A stretch of DNA of 64,000 nt from Herbihabitans rhizosphaerae (GTDB taxonomy: Bacteria; Actinomycetota; Actinomycetes; Mycobacteriales; Pseudonocardiaceae): positions 124,001-188,000 of the forward strand of contig NZ_SGWQ01000005.1 of assembly GCF_004216555.1 (NCBI RefSeq), written 5' to 3'. Of the stretch, positions 22,676 to 31,043 are shown one piece after another; the first letter of the stretch is position 1; the number at the start of each line of letters is the position of its first letter. Both the position numbers and the translations under genes were made by a program. Under the pieces are notes generated by a model, which saw only the letters and a list, made by a program, of their open reading frames with translations, was not told the origin of the DNA and ran no database searches.

Positions 22676-23143
22676 CTCAGGGCTCCCCTCCCCTCATCGG
22701 TTTGCGATCGCCCCAGTAAAGCGGGACGCGTGGAGTCCGGTCCCGGGCATCCACAGGTTTGTCCACAACTGTGCACGAAGGCACGACGGGCCGCATGGCG
22801 GTCTGCCGTTCATCTTGCGTCAGTCATTCTGTTGGGCGCGTCAGGGGCTCCCACTCCCCGTCCGGCCAACCAAGAGCCAGCACGCTAACAAGGGCCGGCC
22901 ACTGCCACAAGACGTACCCTATGGCAAGCATCCCGAAGTGGACGGCGTGTCGCCGAACGGTTCCGTGGGGTGGACAACCGGTACCCGAGTTTCATCATGG
23001 CGGAGAGGGTGCGTACCCTCAGAAGGTCTCCCGCCCGCGGCGGGCGTGTTCGCGTGCCTGTCGTCGGCACTGGTGAGCAGCGTCCCCGGGAACGCCGGAG
23101 ACACACGAGACCTGTTGTGTGATCAGTACCCGGGAGTCCGACC
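22676..23143. promoter_or_regulatory. dnaA-rpmH divergent promoter region with DnaA boxes
   Basis: A 468-bp non-coding interval. It carries an exact actinobacterial DnaA box TTGTCCACA (22759-22767), a weaker GCATCCACA next to it (22747-22755), and GGTGGACAA (22969-22977, one mismatch on the opposite strand). For rpmH, TACCCT (23014-23019) with TTCATC 17 bp upstream (22991-22996) is a possible promoter. The only other structure I see is a short inverted repeat just before rpmH (ACACA near 23102 and TGTGT near 23116). Confidence 0.55.
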
Positions 23144-23281
23144 GTGAGCAAGCGTACGTTCCAGCCCAACAACCGCCGTCGCGCGAAGACCCACGGCTTC
23201 CGGCTGCGCATGCGGACGCGTGCCGGTCGCGCGATCCTCGCCGCTCGTCGCCGTAAGGGCCGCGCGAGCCTGTCGGCCTGA
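23144..23281 (+). CDS. rpmH: 50S ribosomal protein L34
   Basis: A 45-residue, very basic protein of the large ribosomal subunit. The start [20 protein letters not shown] and the continuation [20 protein letters not shown] match the L34 family along its whole length. The GTG at 23144 is the only start giving the conserved N-terminus. It is the first gene of the plus-strand rpmH-rnpA-yidD-yidC-jag run and diverges from dnaA, the standard bacterial arrangement. Confidence 0.97.
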   Translation: MSKRTFQPNNRRRAKTHGFRLRMRTRAGRAILAARRRKGRASLSA

Positions 23282-23297
23282 TCGCGGCCGGGTCACC

Positions 23298-23681
23298 GTG
23301 CTGCCCGCGCCGGCCCGACTCACCAGTAGCGAGGACTTTCGGTCGGTGACCAGGTCGCCCCGGCGTGCCGGGCGCTCGCTTCTGGTGGTGCACGCGCGCC
23401 TCGGTGACACGGATGACCAGCGAGAATTGGTTCAGACCACCTCGCCGCGAGTCGGTTTCGTGGTCAGCAAGGCGGTCGGCAACGCCGTCGTGCGCCACCG
23501 GGTGAGCCGCCGGTTGCGGCACCTCATGCGTGATCGCCTCGGAACTCTGCCGGCCGGCGCCGCGTTGGTCGTCCGTGCGCTGCCCCCGTCCGCGACGGCG
23601 TCCAGCCGGCAACTCGGCAAGGACATCGACGCGGCGCTGCGGCGGTTGGGACTGACCGGTACCGACGGTGGTGTGGAGTGA
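23298..23681 (+). CDS. rnpA: ribonuclease P protein component
   Basis: A 127-residue basic protein that assists the RNase P RNA in tRNA 5' maturation. It has the early core LPAPARLTSSEDFRSVTRSP, RVGFVVSKAVGNAVVRHRVSRR (the RNR-type motif, here RHRVSRR) and a C-terminal helix LGKDIDAALRRL. The GTG at 23298 lies 16 bp after rpmH; the longer in-frame extension overlaps rpmH and is not conserved. Its stop overlaps the yidD start by four bases (GTGA). Confidence 0.93.
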   Translation: MLPAPARLTSSEDFRSVTRSPRRAGRSLLVVHARLGDTDDQRELVQTTSPRVGFVVSKAVGNAVVRHRVSRRLRHLMRDRLGTLPAGAALVVRALPPSATASSRQLGKDIDAALRRLGLTGTDGGVE

Positions 23682-24028
23682 GCGGCGAGACGGGGACGCG
23701 GGAGCGCGAGCAGGCCTCCTCCGACGAGGACGAGGTGCGACGCCGTCCCGGCCCGATCGCCTGGGTGCTGCTTCTTCCGGTGCACGCGTACCGCAAGTTC
23801 ATCGGCCCGCTGCTGCCACCGGTGTGCCGCTTCTACCCCAGCTGCAGTGCCTACGCCGTGGAGTCGCTGACCACGCACGGCGCGATCAAGGGCTCGTGGC
23901 TCACCCTGCGCCGGCTGGCCAAGTGCGGGCCCTGGCACCCTGGAGGCCTGGACCCGGTGCCGCCCCGCAAGCGACCGGGCACCACCAAGACCGAAGCCCC
24001 GGCTCAACAGACCCCTGCCGAGGAGTAG
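23678..24028 (+). CDS. yidD: membrane protein insertion efficiency factor YidD
   Basis: A 116-residue peripheral membrane protein of the YidD/Hcf family. The core reads LLLPVHAYRKFIGPLLPPVCRFYPSCSAYAVESLTTHGAIKGSWLTLRRLAKCGPWHPGGLDPVP, with the diagnostic CRFxPSCSxY and CxPWHPGG elements. A charged N-terminal extension (about 1-24) and a Pro/Thr-rich tail are typical of actinobacteria. It is coupled to rnpA and followed by yidC after 4 bp, consistent with its role in assisting YidC. Confidence 0.95.
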   Translation: MSGETGTREREQASSDEDEVRRRPGPIAWVLLLPVHAYRKFIGPLLPPVCRFYPSCSAYAVESLTTHGAIKGSWLTLRRLAKCGPWHPGGLDPVPPRKRPGTTKTEAPAQQTPAEE

Positions 24029-24032
24029 CTCA

Positions 24033-25151
24033 GTGCTCAACTTCATCTACTACCCGGTGTCCTTCATCTTGTGGTGTTGGCACTGGGTGTTCGGCCACAT
24101 CTTTGGCCCGTCAAACGGTGTCACCTGGGTGTTGTCGATCATGTTCCTGGTCTTCACCCTGCGCGCGATCATGTTCAAGCCGTTCGTCAAGCAGGTCCGC
24201 TCGATGCGGAAGATGCAGGAGTTCGCGCCTGAGCTGAAGAAGATCCAGAAGAAGTACGCGAACGACCGGCAGAAGCAAGCCCAGGAGATGCAGAAGCTCC
24301 AGTCGCAGCACGGGTTCAACCCGTTGGGCGGCTGCCTGCCGATGCTGCTGCAGATCCCGGTGTTCATCGGTCTGTTCCACGTGCTCCGCTCGTTCGGGCC
24401 GGGCAAGAACGAGAACTACTTCTTCGACAAGGCCGGCAACCAGTCCTACATGGACGCCAGCATCTTCGGCGCCAACCTGTCGAACTTCGTCAGCCAGCCG
24501 GTCGACCAGATCCGGCACCTCGGCGGCAACCAGACCGCGGTCATCGCGGTCGGCATGATCGCGGCGGTGATCGCCGGTGTGCTGACCCACCTGACCGCGC
24601 GGCACTCGGTGTCCCGGCAGAACCCGGCGTCGGCCACCTCGCAGACCAACTTCATGAACAAGATCACGCTGTGGGTGTTCCCCGTCGGCGTGGTCGTGGG
24701 TGCGGCGTTCTTCCCCTTCCCGATCGGTCTGCTCGTCTACTGGCTGGCGAACAACTCGTGGACGCTGATGCAGCAGCACTTCGTCTACCGCAAGATCGAC
24801 GCCGAGGAGAAGGAGCAGAAGGCGCAGGCGGTCGAGAAGAAGACCGCGCTCGCTCCGAAGCCGGGCCAGAAGCCGAACCCGAAGAAGCGGCCGGCCGGCC
24901 AGACGAACACGCCGAAGCCCGGGCAGAAGCCGAAGACCGACTCGACGAAGTCGGACGACACGGCGAAGCCCACCGACTCGAAGTCCGCGAGCGCCGGCAA
25001 GTCGACCGGTTCCGCGAAGCCCTCGAGTACCCCCAAACCGAAAGCCTCGCCTAACGGAGCGTCCGCCCCCGACTCGGCGGACGCGAAGCCGGGAGAAGTC
25101 CCGGGCATCGTCAACCGGCGCGGCAAGAAGCAGAGTCGTAAGCGCCGCTGA
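24033..25151 (+). CDS. yidC: membrane protein insertase YidC
   Basis: A 372-residue insertase/chaperone for inner-membrane proteins. It has the five-helix Oxa1 core: the first helix YYPVSFILWCWHWVFG, then VLSIMFLVFTLRAI, the cytoplasmic helical loop with KQVRSMRKMQEFAPELKKIQKKY, and GCLPMLLQIPVFIGLFHVLR with the hydrophilic groove Arg. Later helices lie near 170-190 and 215-245. The last 100 residues are a Lys/Pro/Ser/Thr-rich tail, longer than in many homologues and probably ribosome-contacting. It starts at GTG 24033 with GAGGAG upstream. Confidence 0.96.
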   Translation: MLNFIYYPVSFILWCWHWVFGHIFGPSNGVTWVLSIMFLVFTLRAIMFKPFVKQVRSMRKMQEFAPELKKIQKKYANDRQKQAQEMQKLQSQHGFNPLGGCLPMLLQIPVFIGLFHVLRSFGPGKNENYFFDKAGNQSYMDASIFGANLSNFVSQPVDQIRHLGGNQTAVIAVGMIAAVIAGVLTHLTARHSVSRQNPASATSQTNFMNKITLWVFPVGVVVGAAFFPFPIGLLVYWLANNSWTLMQQHFVYRKIDAEEKEQKAQAVEKKTALAPKPGQKPNPKKRPAGQTNTPKPGQKPKTDSTKSDDTAKPTDSKSASAGKSTGSAKPSSTPKPKASPNGASAPDSADAKPGEVPGIVNRRGKKQSRKRR

Positions 25152-25177
25152 CGCGGTGGCTGAGGAAAGGAGTGACC

Positions 25178-25750
25178 GTGTCGGACACCTTGCAGGCGCC
25201 CCAGGACAGCGAGGCGCAGGAGTCACAGGTCGACGAGACGACGGCGAACACCGACGCCGACGCCACCGAGGACGATGAGTCGGAGCACGAGTCGTTGCTC
25301 GTGCGCGAGGGCGACGTGGCGGGTGACTACCTCGAGCGGCTGCTTGATCTGCTCGACTACGACGGCGACATCGACCTCGACGTGGAGGCCGGTCGTGCGG
25401 TGGTGAGCATCGACGGCGGCGAGGATCTGGAGAAGCTCGTCGGCCCGCGCGGCAACGCGCTGGAGGCGCTGCAGGAGCTGACCCGGCTCGCGGTGCAGCA
25501 GGAGACCGGACAGCGGAGCCGGCTCATGCTCGACATCGCCGGCTGGCGGGCGGACCGCCGGCAGGAGCTGAGCGACCTCGGTACGGCGACCGCGCAGAAG
25601 GTGGCCTCCTCCGGTGAGAAGGCGCGGATGCAGCCGATGACCCCGTTCGAGCGGAAGATCGTGCACGACGCGGTCGCCGCCGTGAAGGGTGTCTACAGCG
25701 AGAGCGAAGGCGAAGAGCCGAAGCGCTTCGTGGTGGTCTTCCCGGAGTAG
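25178..25750 (+). CDS. jag: Jag/KhpB-type RNA-binding protein
   Basis: A 190-residue protein with an acidic N-terminal segment (about 1-45), a KH domain (about 50-125: EAGRAVVSIDGGEDLEKLVGPRG, LEALQELTRLAVQ) and a C-terminal R3H domain (REELSDLGT-like, here RQELSDLGTATAQKVASSGE, then MTPFERKIVHDAV). It binds RNA and is linked to envelope and division control in other bacteria. The GTG at 25178 is preferred because AAGGAG ends 5 bp before it; GTG 25172 overlaps that site. It lies downstream of yidC, and a terminator hairpin follows. Confidence 0.92.
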   Translation: MSDTLQAPQDSEAQESQVDETTANTDADATEDDESEHESLLVREGDVAGDYLERLLDLLDYDGDIDLDVEAGRAVVSIDGGEDLEKLVGPRGNALEALQELTRLAVQQETGQRSRLMLDIAGWRADRRQELSDLGTATAQKVASSGEKARMQPMTPFERKIVHDAVAAVKGVYSESEGEEPKRFVVVFPE

Positions 25751-25767
25751 TCTGACAACGCGCGAAG

Positions 25768-25798
25768 ACGCGGCCCGTCGAGTTTCGGCGGGCCGCGT
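25768..25798 (+). terminator. intrinsic terminator after jag
   Basis: ACGCGGCCCG (25768-25777) and CGGGCCGCGT (25789-25798) form a perfect 10-bp GC-rich stem with an 11-base loop, followed by TCTTGTGT. It sits 18 bp after the jag stop and only 23 bp before the rsmG start, so it could also attenuate read-through into rsmG-parAB. Confidence 0.7.
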
Positions 25799-25820
25799 TC
25801 TTGTGTCTGGAGAGGGGTCG

Positions 25821-26501
25821 GTGTTTCACGTGGAACTGGACGCGGCGATCGACGCGGTCTTCGGTACCGGCGCGCCGGCCGCGCGGGCGTACGCCGAACT
25901 GCTGGAGCGGCACGGCGTGGAGCGCGGGTTGATCGGGCCGCGTGAGGTGGACCGGCTCTGGGAGCGGCACCTGTTGAACTCGGCCGTGATCGGCGAGGCG
26001 ATCCCGAAGGACGCGCGAGTGGTCGACGTCGGCTCGGGCGCGGGACTCCCCGGTGTTCCCCTGGCGATCGCCCGGCCGGATCTGGAGGTGGTCCTCCTGG
26101 AGCCGATGGCGCGCCGGGTCGCGTGGCTCGAAGAGGTCGTGGAGACGCTCGGGCTCGCGGTGTCCGTGGTGCGCGGCCGGGCGGAGGAGCGCTCGATTCG
26201 CGCGAGCCTGGGTACGTGTGATGTGGTTACCGCGCGCGCGGTCGCTCCCCTGGCTCGTCTGTGTGGATGGTGCCTGCCGCTGGTCCGCTCCGGCGGTTCG
26301 CTGGTGGCGCTGAAGGGTGCGAGTGCGGCCGACGAGGTCGCCAGGGACCGCGAGGAAATCAGCAAACTTGGTGGTTCACCGCCTCAGGTGACCGCCTGTG
26401 GACAAACGTTTCTGGACACGCCGACGACCGTGGTAGTGATTGAGCGGACGAAGTCGGGAGTCGGTCGCAACCGGAAGCGGCGGACAAGGGAGGATCTGTG
26501 A
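25821..26501 (+). CDS. rsmG: 16S rRNA (guanine-N7) methyltransferase RsmG
   Basis: A 226-residue SAM-dependent enzyme (also GidB) that methylates G527 of 16S rRNA; its loss gives low-level streptomycin resistance. Motifs: ERGLIGPREVDRLWERHLLNS, the SAM site DVGSGAGLPGVPLAIARP, LLEPMARRVAWLEEV, and VTARAVAPLARLCGW. I chose the GTG at 25821 because GGAGAGGGG lies 3 bp upstream and the protein then has normal length. Its first codons overlap a parS-like site. It ends overlapping the parA GTG. Confidence 0.95.
   Translation: MFHVELDAAIDAVFGTGAPAARAYAELLERHGVERGLIGPREVDRLWERHLLNSAVIGEAIPKDARVVDVGSGAGLPGVPLAIARPDLEVVLLEPMARRVAWLEEVVETLGLAVSVVRGRAEERSIRASLGTCDVVTARAVAPLARLCGWCLPLVRSGGSLVALKGASAADEVARDREEISKLGGSPPQVTACGQTFLDTPTTVVVIERTKSGVGRNRKRRTREDL
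25822..25837. promoter_or_regulatory. parS site 1
   Basis: TGTTTCACGTGGAACT matches the bacterial parS consensus TGTTTCACGTGAAACA at 14 of 16 positions. It overlaps the rsmG start codons, 1.7 kb from parB. Confidence 0.8.
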
Positions 26502-27499
26502 CGCACAATCAGGCGCAGATCGGAGCAACGGATGTTCCACGTGAAACGCCACCCGGCCCCACGACACAAGACGGCGCAGTCGGCGCCGGGGAGGTGCTTC
26601 GACCGGTGACGTACTCAGGTAATCCCGAGATCGGGTGGACGCCGATCGCGGATGAAGCAGAGCGAGCGACCAAGCTGCTCCACCCGGACAACATGTTTCC
26701 CCGGCCCGCACGCCGCCGCGTGCTGACGGTGGCGAACCAGAAGGGCGGCGTCGGCAAGACGACCAGCGCGGTCAACCTCGCCGCCGCACTCGCCATGCAC
26801 GGGCTCAAGGTGCTCGTGATCGACCTCGACCCGCAGGGCAACGCCAGCACCGCGCTCGGCGTCGAGCACCGGTCCGGCACTCCCTCGGTGTACGAGGTGC
26901 TCATCGGCGAGGTGTCGCTCGTCGACGCGGCGTCGGTGAGCGACCAGTCCGACAACCTCTACTGCGTGCCGGCGACGATCGACCTCGCCGGTGCGGAGAT
27001 CGAGCTGGTGTCGATGGTGGCTCGCGAGGCGCGTCTCAAGGAGGCGCTCACCACCGAGGCGCTGGACGAGATCGACCCCGACTACGTCTTCATCGACTGC
27101 CCGCCCTCGCTCGGTCTGCTGACCGTCAACGCGATGGTGGCCGGCGACGAGGTGCTCATCCCGATCCAGTGCGAGTACTACGCGCTGGAGGGGCTCAGCC
27201 AGCTGCTGCGCAACATCGAGCTGGTGCAGGGTCACCTGAACCCGAGCCTGTACGTCTCCACGATTCTGCTCACGATGTACGACGGGCGCACCAAGCTCGC
27301 CGACCAGGTGACCTCCGAGGTGCGCAAGCACTTCGGTGAGACGGTCCTCAGGACCGTCATCCCGCGCAGCGTGAAGGTGTCCGAGGCGCCGGGTTACGGG
27401 CAGACCGTGCTCACCTACGACCCGGGCTCACGTGGATCCATGAGCTACCTGGACGCCGCGCGGGAGATCGCCGAAGTCGGCGCGAGGGCGGACCAGTGA
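26498..27499 (+). CDS. parA: chromosome partitioning ATPase ParA
   Basis: A 333-residue Walker-type ATPase that moves ParB-parS complexes after replication. An about 75-residue N-terminal extension precedes the deviant Walker [19 protein letters not shown]. Walker A' [15 protein letters not shown] and Walker [17 protein letters not shown] follow, with [21 protein letters not shown] near the end. GTG 26498 overlaps the rsmG stop and has GGGAGG upstream. A parS site lies inside the coding sequence at 26533-26548. parB overlaps its stop (GTGA). Confidence 0.96.
   Translation: MTHNQAQIGATDVPRETPPGPTTQDGAVGAGEVLRPVTYSGNPEIGWTPIADEAERATKLLHPDNMFPRPARRRVLTVANQKGGVGKTTSAVNLAAALAMHGLKVLVIDLDPQGNASTALGVEHRSGTPSVYEVLIGEVSLVDAASVSDQSDNLYCVPATIDLAGAEIELVSMVAREARLKEALTTEALDEIDPDYVFIDCPPSLGLLTVNAMVAGDEVLIPIQCEYYALEGLSQLLRNIELVQGHLNPSLYVSTILLTMYDGRTKLADQVTSEVRKHFGETVLRTVIPRSVKVSEAPGYGQTVLTYDPGSRGSMSYLDAAREIAEVGARADQ
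26533..26548. promoter_or_regulatory. parS site 2
   Basis: TGTTCCACGTGAAACG, 14 of 16 with the parS consensus and an intact ACGT centre, within the non-conserved N-terminal extension of parA. Confidence 0.85.
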
Positions 27500-28488
27500 C
27501 CGATCGCAAGGGTGGTCTCGGGCGCGGGCTCGCCGCACTCATTCCACAGGGGCCGGAGTCGTCCGAGGGGAGTCCGCCCGTCAGGCGACCGGTGCCGCGC
27601 ACCGGTCGGACGGCCCCGGCCGCGCGCGCCGGTAAGCAGGTCGAGCAGGACGACACGAACGAGATCGCGGGTGCGGTGTACCGCGAGGTGCCGATCGCCG
27701 CGATCAAGCCCAACCCGAAGCAGCCGCGGCAGGTCTTCGACGAGGACGCGCTCGCCGAGCTGGAGCACTCGATTCGCGCGTTCGGGTTGATGCAGCCGAT
27801 CGTCGTGCGCGATCTCGGCGACAGCTACGAGCTCGTCATGGGCGAGCGCCGGTGGCGGGCCGCCCAGCGGGCCGAGCTGGCGACCATTCCGGCGATCGTG
27901 CGGCAGACCGCGGACGACGCGATGCTGCGCGACGCGCTCCTGGAGAACATCCACCGGGTCCAGCTGAACCCGCTCGAAGAGGCGGCCGCGTATCAGCAGC
28001 TGCTCGAAGAGTTCGAGGTGACGCACGAGGAGTTGGCCAGTCGCATCGGCCGCAGCCGTCCGGCCATCACCAACACGATCCGGCTGCTGAAGCTCCCGCT
28101 CCCCGTGCAACGGCGGGTCGCCGCCGGCGTGCTGTCCGCCGGTCACGCTCGCGCACTGCTCGGGTTGGACGACGCCGGTTCGCAGGAGGACCTGGCCGGC
28201 CGGATCGTGGCGGAGGGGCTGTCGGTCCGGCAGACCGAGGAAGCCGTCACGCTGATCAAGAACGAGAAGCCGGCCAAGGCGAAGCCCGCTCCCCGCAAGC
28301 CGATGCAGGCGCCGGGTCTGCAGGACCTCGCCGAGCGGTTGTCGGACCAGTTCGACACCCGCGTGAAGGTCGAACTCGGTCAGCGGAAGGGCCGGATCGT
28401 GGTCGAATTCGGGTCAGTTGACGATCTTGAACGGATCGTCGACATGATGCATCCAAATGGGACTAATCGGACATCGAAATCCGATTAG
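27496..28488 (+). CDS. parB: chromosome partitioning protein ParB
   Basis: A 330-residue CTPase/DNA-binding protein that spreads from parS. The N-terminus ([13 protein letters not shown]) is the usual ParA-interacting segment. The CTP-binding motifs [22 protein letters not shown] and [11 protein letters not shown] follow, then the helix-turn-helix [27 protein letters not shown] and a C-terminal dimer domain. It starts at GTG 27496 overlapping the parA stop. A 9-bp inverted repeat covers its stop codon. Confidence 0.97.
   Translation: MTDRKGGLGRGLAALIPQGPESSEGSPPVRRPVPRTGRTAPAARAGKQVEQDDTNEIAGAVYREVPIAAIKPNPKQPRQVFDEDALAELEHSIRAFGLMQPIVVRDLGDSYELVMGERRWRAAQRAELATIPAIVRQTADDAMLRDALLENIHRVQLNPLEEAAAYQQLLEEFEVTHEELASRIGRSRPAITNTIRLLKLPLPVQRRVAAGVLSAGHARALLGLDDAGSQEDLAGRIVAEGLSVRQTEEAVTLIKNEKPAKAKPAPRKPMQAPGLQDLAERLSDQFDTRVKVELGQRKGRIVVEFGSVDDLERIVDMMHPNGTNRTSKSD
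28463..28488. terminator. inverted repeat at the parB stop codon
   Basis: CTAATCGGA (28463-28471) and TCCGATTAG (28480-28488) are perfect 9-bp arms around 8 bases, ending on the parB TAG and lying between convergent parB and the Ddl-like gene. There is no T tract on either side, so terminator function is only likely. Confidence 0.45.
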
Positions 28489-28543
28489 GCGTCATACCAG
28501 GGCGTTTCGTCACGGTGACGATGACACCGCGTCGACGAATTGG

Positions 28544-29506
28544 CTACTGGGGGTCGCCAGCTTGGCGAGCGACGGCGCGGTCGATCAGCGCGGCGTAGAT
28601 CTCGCCGAGAGACTGCCCGGACGCCTCGATCGCCATCGGCAGCAGTGACGTCTCGGTGAGGCCGGGCGACAGGTTCACCTCGAGGAAGTGAGCCGTGCCG
28701 TCCGGCGTCACCACGGCGTCGGTCCGCGACACGTCCCGGAGCCCGAGCAGCTTGTGCGCGGCGACCGCCAGATCCGCCACCGCCGCGGTGGCCCGCTCGT
28801 CCAACCGGGCCGGCGTGTGGAAGTCGGTCAGCCCGGCGGTGTACCGCGCGGTGTAGTCGTACACCCCGCGCTCCGGCACGATCTCCACCGCGGGCAGCGC
28901 GGTCGGCCCGCCGTCGGTGTCGATCACCGTCACCGCGACCTCGGTGCCCGCCACGAACCGCTCGGCGAGCACGGTCTCCGAGTAGGCCAGGCAGCCGACC
29001 ATCGCCGCCGGCAACTCCGACGCGTCGTGCACCACATGTGCGCCGAGCGCCGAGCCGCCCTGGTCCGGCTTGAGCATCAGCGGCAGCCCGAGCCGGTCGA
29101 CCATCGCGTCCAGCACCGGCGCCGCGCCCAGTTCGCGGAACGTGCTGTGCGGCAGCACCACCCAGTCCGGCGTGGCGAGTCCGGCGCGGGCCAGCTCCGC
29201 CTTGGCGGTCGGCTTGTCCCACGCGCGCCGGCAGGCATGCGAGTCCGCGCCGACGAACGGGATTCGGAGCATCTCGAAGATCGTCTGGATCGAGCCGTTC
29301 TCGCCCTCGCCGCCGTGCAGCGCCACGACGACCGCGTCCGGCCGGTGCTCGCGCAGCCGGGTCAACAGCGACGAGTCGGCGTCCCACTCCTCCACGGTCA
29401 GCCCGACCGAGCGCAGCGCGGTGGACAGCCGCCGCCCGGATCGCAGTGACACGTCACGCTCGTGCGACAGCCCGCCGGACAGCACGGCAACCCATTGATC
29501 CGACAA
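28544..29506 (-). CDS. D-alanine--D-alanine ligase-like ATP-grasp enzyme
   Basis: A 320-residue ATP-grasp ligase of the Ddl type, joining two D-alanines (or a related pair) for peptidoglycan. Motifs: LSGGLSHERDVSLRSG, ALHGGEGENGSIQTIFEMLRIPFVG, LMLKPDQGGSALG, YDYTARYTAGLTDFHTPA and the metal-binding FLEVNLSPGLTETSL. The normal Ddl consensus has NTxPGxT where this has NLSPGLT. It starts at TTG 29506 with GAGGAG 8 bp upstream. It may be a second, specialised Ddl copy rather than the housekeeping one, which usually lies elsewhere. Confidence 0.88.
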   Translation of the reverse strand: MSDQWVAVLSGGLSHERDVSLRSGRRLSTALRSVGLTVEEWDADSSLLTRLREHRPDAVVVALHGGEGENGSIQTIFEMLRIPFVGADSHACRRAWDKPTAKAELARAGLATPDWVVLPHSTFRELGAAPVLDAMVDRLGLPLMLKPDQGGSALGAHVVHDASELPAAMVGCLAYSETVLAERFVAGTEVAVTVIDTDGGPTALPAVEIVPERGVYDYTARYTAGLTDFHTPARLDERATAAVADLAVAAHKLLGLRDVSRTDAVVTPDGTAHFLEVNLSPGLTETSLLPMAIEASGQSLGEIYAALIDRAVARQAGDPQ

Positions 29507-29530
29507 CGCGACAACTCCTCAGTAATCCAG

Positions 29531-29597
29531 GTCCAGCCCGCTGAACCCGTTAGGCCGGCTAAGTGGTCCAGCCCGCTGAACCCGTTAGCGTGGCTAA
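29531..29597. repeat. tandem direct repeat, two 32-bp copies
   Basis: Copy 1 (29531-29562) and copy 2 (29566-29597) share GTCCAGCCCGCTGAACCCGT, then TAG, three variable bases and GGCTAA; the period is 35 bp. Each copy contains a near-palindrome, GTCCAGC-CC-GCTGAAC. The repeat fills most of the 98-bp gap between the aminotransferase stop and the Ddl-like TTG start. Confidence 0.8.
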
Positions 29598-29604
29598 AGA
29601 TATG

Positions 29605-30915
29605 CTATTCGGTGTCCGGCGACGGCGTCTGCGGACCGGACATCAGCCGGCTCGCCGTCGGGCCGAACGTGGCGAGCAGGTCGATCTCGTCGGCCAGCAC
29701 GCCGGCCAGTCGCCGCACGCCCTCGGTGATCCGCTCCGGCGTCGGGTAGCAGAACGACAGTCGCATCTGCCGGCTGCCGAACCCGTCCGCGTAGAACCCG
29801 GTACCTGGAACGTAGGCCACCCGCTGGGTCACCGCACGCGGCTGCATCGCCTTGGTGTCAACACCTTCCGGCACGGTCAGCCACACGAAGAACCCGCCGT
29901 CCGGCCGCGTCCAGGTGCAGCCGGCCGGCATGTGCTGCTCCAGTGCGGACAGCATCGCGTCCCGCCGCTCCCGGTAGGTCTGCTGGAACGACTTGATCTG
30001 ACCCTTCCAGTCGTGCGTCTCCAGGTACCGCGACACGATCAACTGGTTCAGCGTGGGGGCGCACAGCGCGGCCGACTCCGCGGCCAGCACCAGCTTCTCC
30101 CGCACCGCGTGCGGCGCCAGCGCCCAGCCGACCCGCAGCCCCGAGGCGAACGTCTTGGAGAACGAGCCGAGATAGATCACGTTCTCGTGGTCCATCGAGC
30201 GCAGCGCCGGATACGTCTGCCCGTCGAACCCGAGCAGCCCGTACGGGTTGTCCTCCACCACGAGCACGCCGGCCGCCGCGCAGATGTCCAGGACCTCCGC
30301 GCGCCGCGACACGGCGAGCGTCACGCCGGCCGGGTTCTGGAACGTCGGCACCGTGTACAGGAACTTCACCCGCCGGCCGGCCCGCTGCGTCGCGGCCAGT
30401 GCCTCGCGCAGCGCCTCCGGCTGCAGGCCCTGATCGTCCATCGCCACGTGCACGACGTCGGCCTGGTACGACGCGAACGTGCCCAGCGCGCCGACGTAGG
30501 ACGGCCCCTCGGCCAGCACCACGTCACCCGGATCACAGAAGATCCGCGTCACCAGGTCCAGCGCCATCTGCGAGCCGACCGTGACCACCATGTCGTCCGG
30601 GTGGCCGGTGATCCCCTCCAGTGCCATCACGTCGCAGATGTGCTCGCGCAGCGCCGGCACCCCGTGCGCCGAGCCGTACTGCAGCGCGGTCAGCCCCTCG
30701 GCCGCGATCAGCTCGCCCACCTCGGCGGACAGCGAATCCAGCGGCAGCGCGGCCAGGTTCGGCATGCCGCCGGCCAGCGACACCACCTCGGGCCGGCTGG
30801 CCACCGCGAACAGCGCGCGCACCTCCGACGCCGTCATGCCGGTCGCGCGGGCCGCGTAGCGGTGCAGGTGCGGGTCGAGGCTGTGCGATCCTCTGCGGGC
30901 CGGTTCGTGCGTCAT
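29605..30915 (-). CDS. PLP-dependent aminotransferase class I/II (aminoadipate aminotransferase-like)
   Basis: A 436-residue fold-type I enzyme. The Schiff-base lysine is in GSFSKTFASGLRVGW, with PTFQNPAGVTL and VVEDNPYGLLGFDG as cofactor motifs; SLAGGMPNLAALPLD is the N-terminal signature shared with LysN/MocR-like enzymes. No helix-turn-helix is present, so it is a plain enzyme and not a MocR regulator. The substrate cannot be told from sequence (2-aminoadipate, or branched or aromatic amino acids). It starts at ATG 30915 and lies 98 bp before the Ddl-like gene on the same strand, separated by the tandem repeat. Confidence 0.9.
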   Translation of the reverse strand: MTHEPARRGSHSLDPHLHRYAARATGMTASEVRALFAVASRPEVVSLAGGMPNLAALPLDSLSAEVGELIAAEGLTALQYGSAHGVPALREHICDVMALEGITGHPDDMVVTVGSQMALDLVTRIFCDPGDVVLAEGPSYVGALGTFASYQADVVHVAMDDQGLQPEALREALAATQRAGRRVKFLYTVPTFQNPAGVTLAVSRRAEVLDICAAAGVLVVEDNPYGLLGFDGQTYPALRSMDHENVIYLGSFSKTFASGLRVGWALAPHAVREKLVLAAESAALCAPTLNQLIVSRYLETHDWKGQIKSFQQTYRERRDAMLSALEQHMPAGCTWTRPDGGFFVWLTVPEGVDTKAMQPRAVTQRVAYVPGTGFYADGFGSRQMRLSFCYPTPERITEGVRRLAGVLADEIDLLATFGPTASRLMSGPQTPSPDTE

Positions 30916-31043
30916 GCGGGCTCCACGGCGTCGGGAATCAATCGAGTGTAACCGGGCGTCCGGGGCGTCCCGACGCTTCCGGCACGTATCACACCCCCGT
31001 ATCCTGGCGAGGGGTTCGCGTAACCGACGTGGTGGGAGGTCAG

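Noticed and set aside
22915-22920. TACCCT as an rpmH promoter -10
   Set aside because: No -35 at suitable distance and over 220 bp from rpmH; the copy at 23014 is better placed.
24371-24386. Half parS match TGTTCCACGTGCTCCG in yidC
   Set aside because: Only the left half fits; the right half is coding sequence without palindrome.
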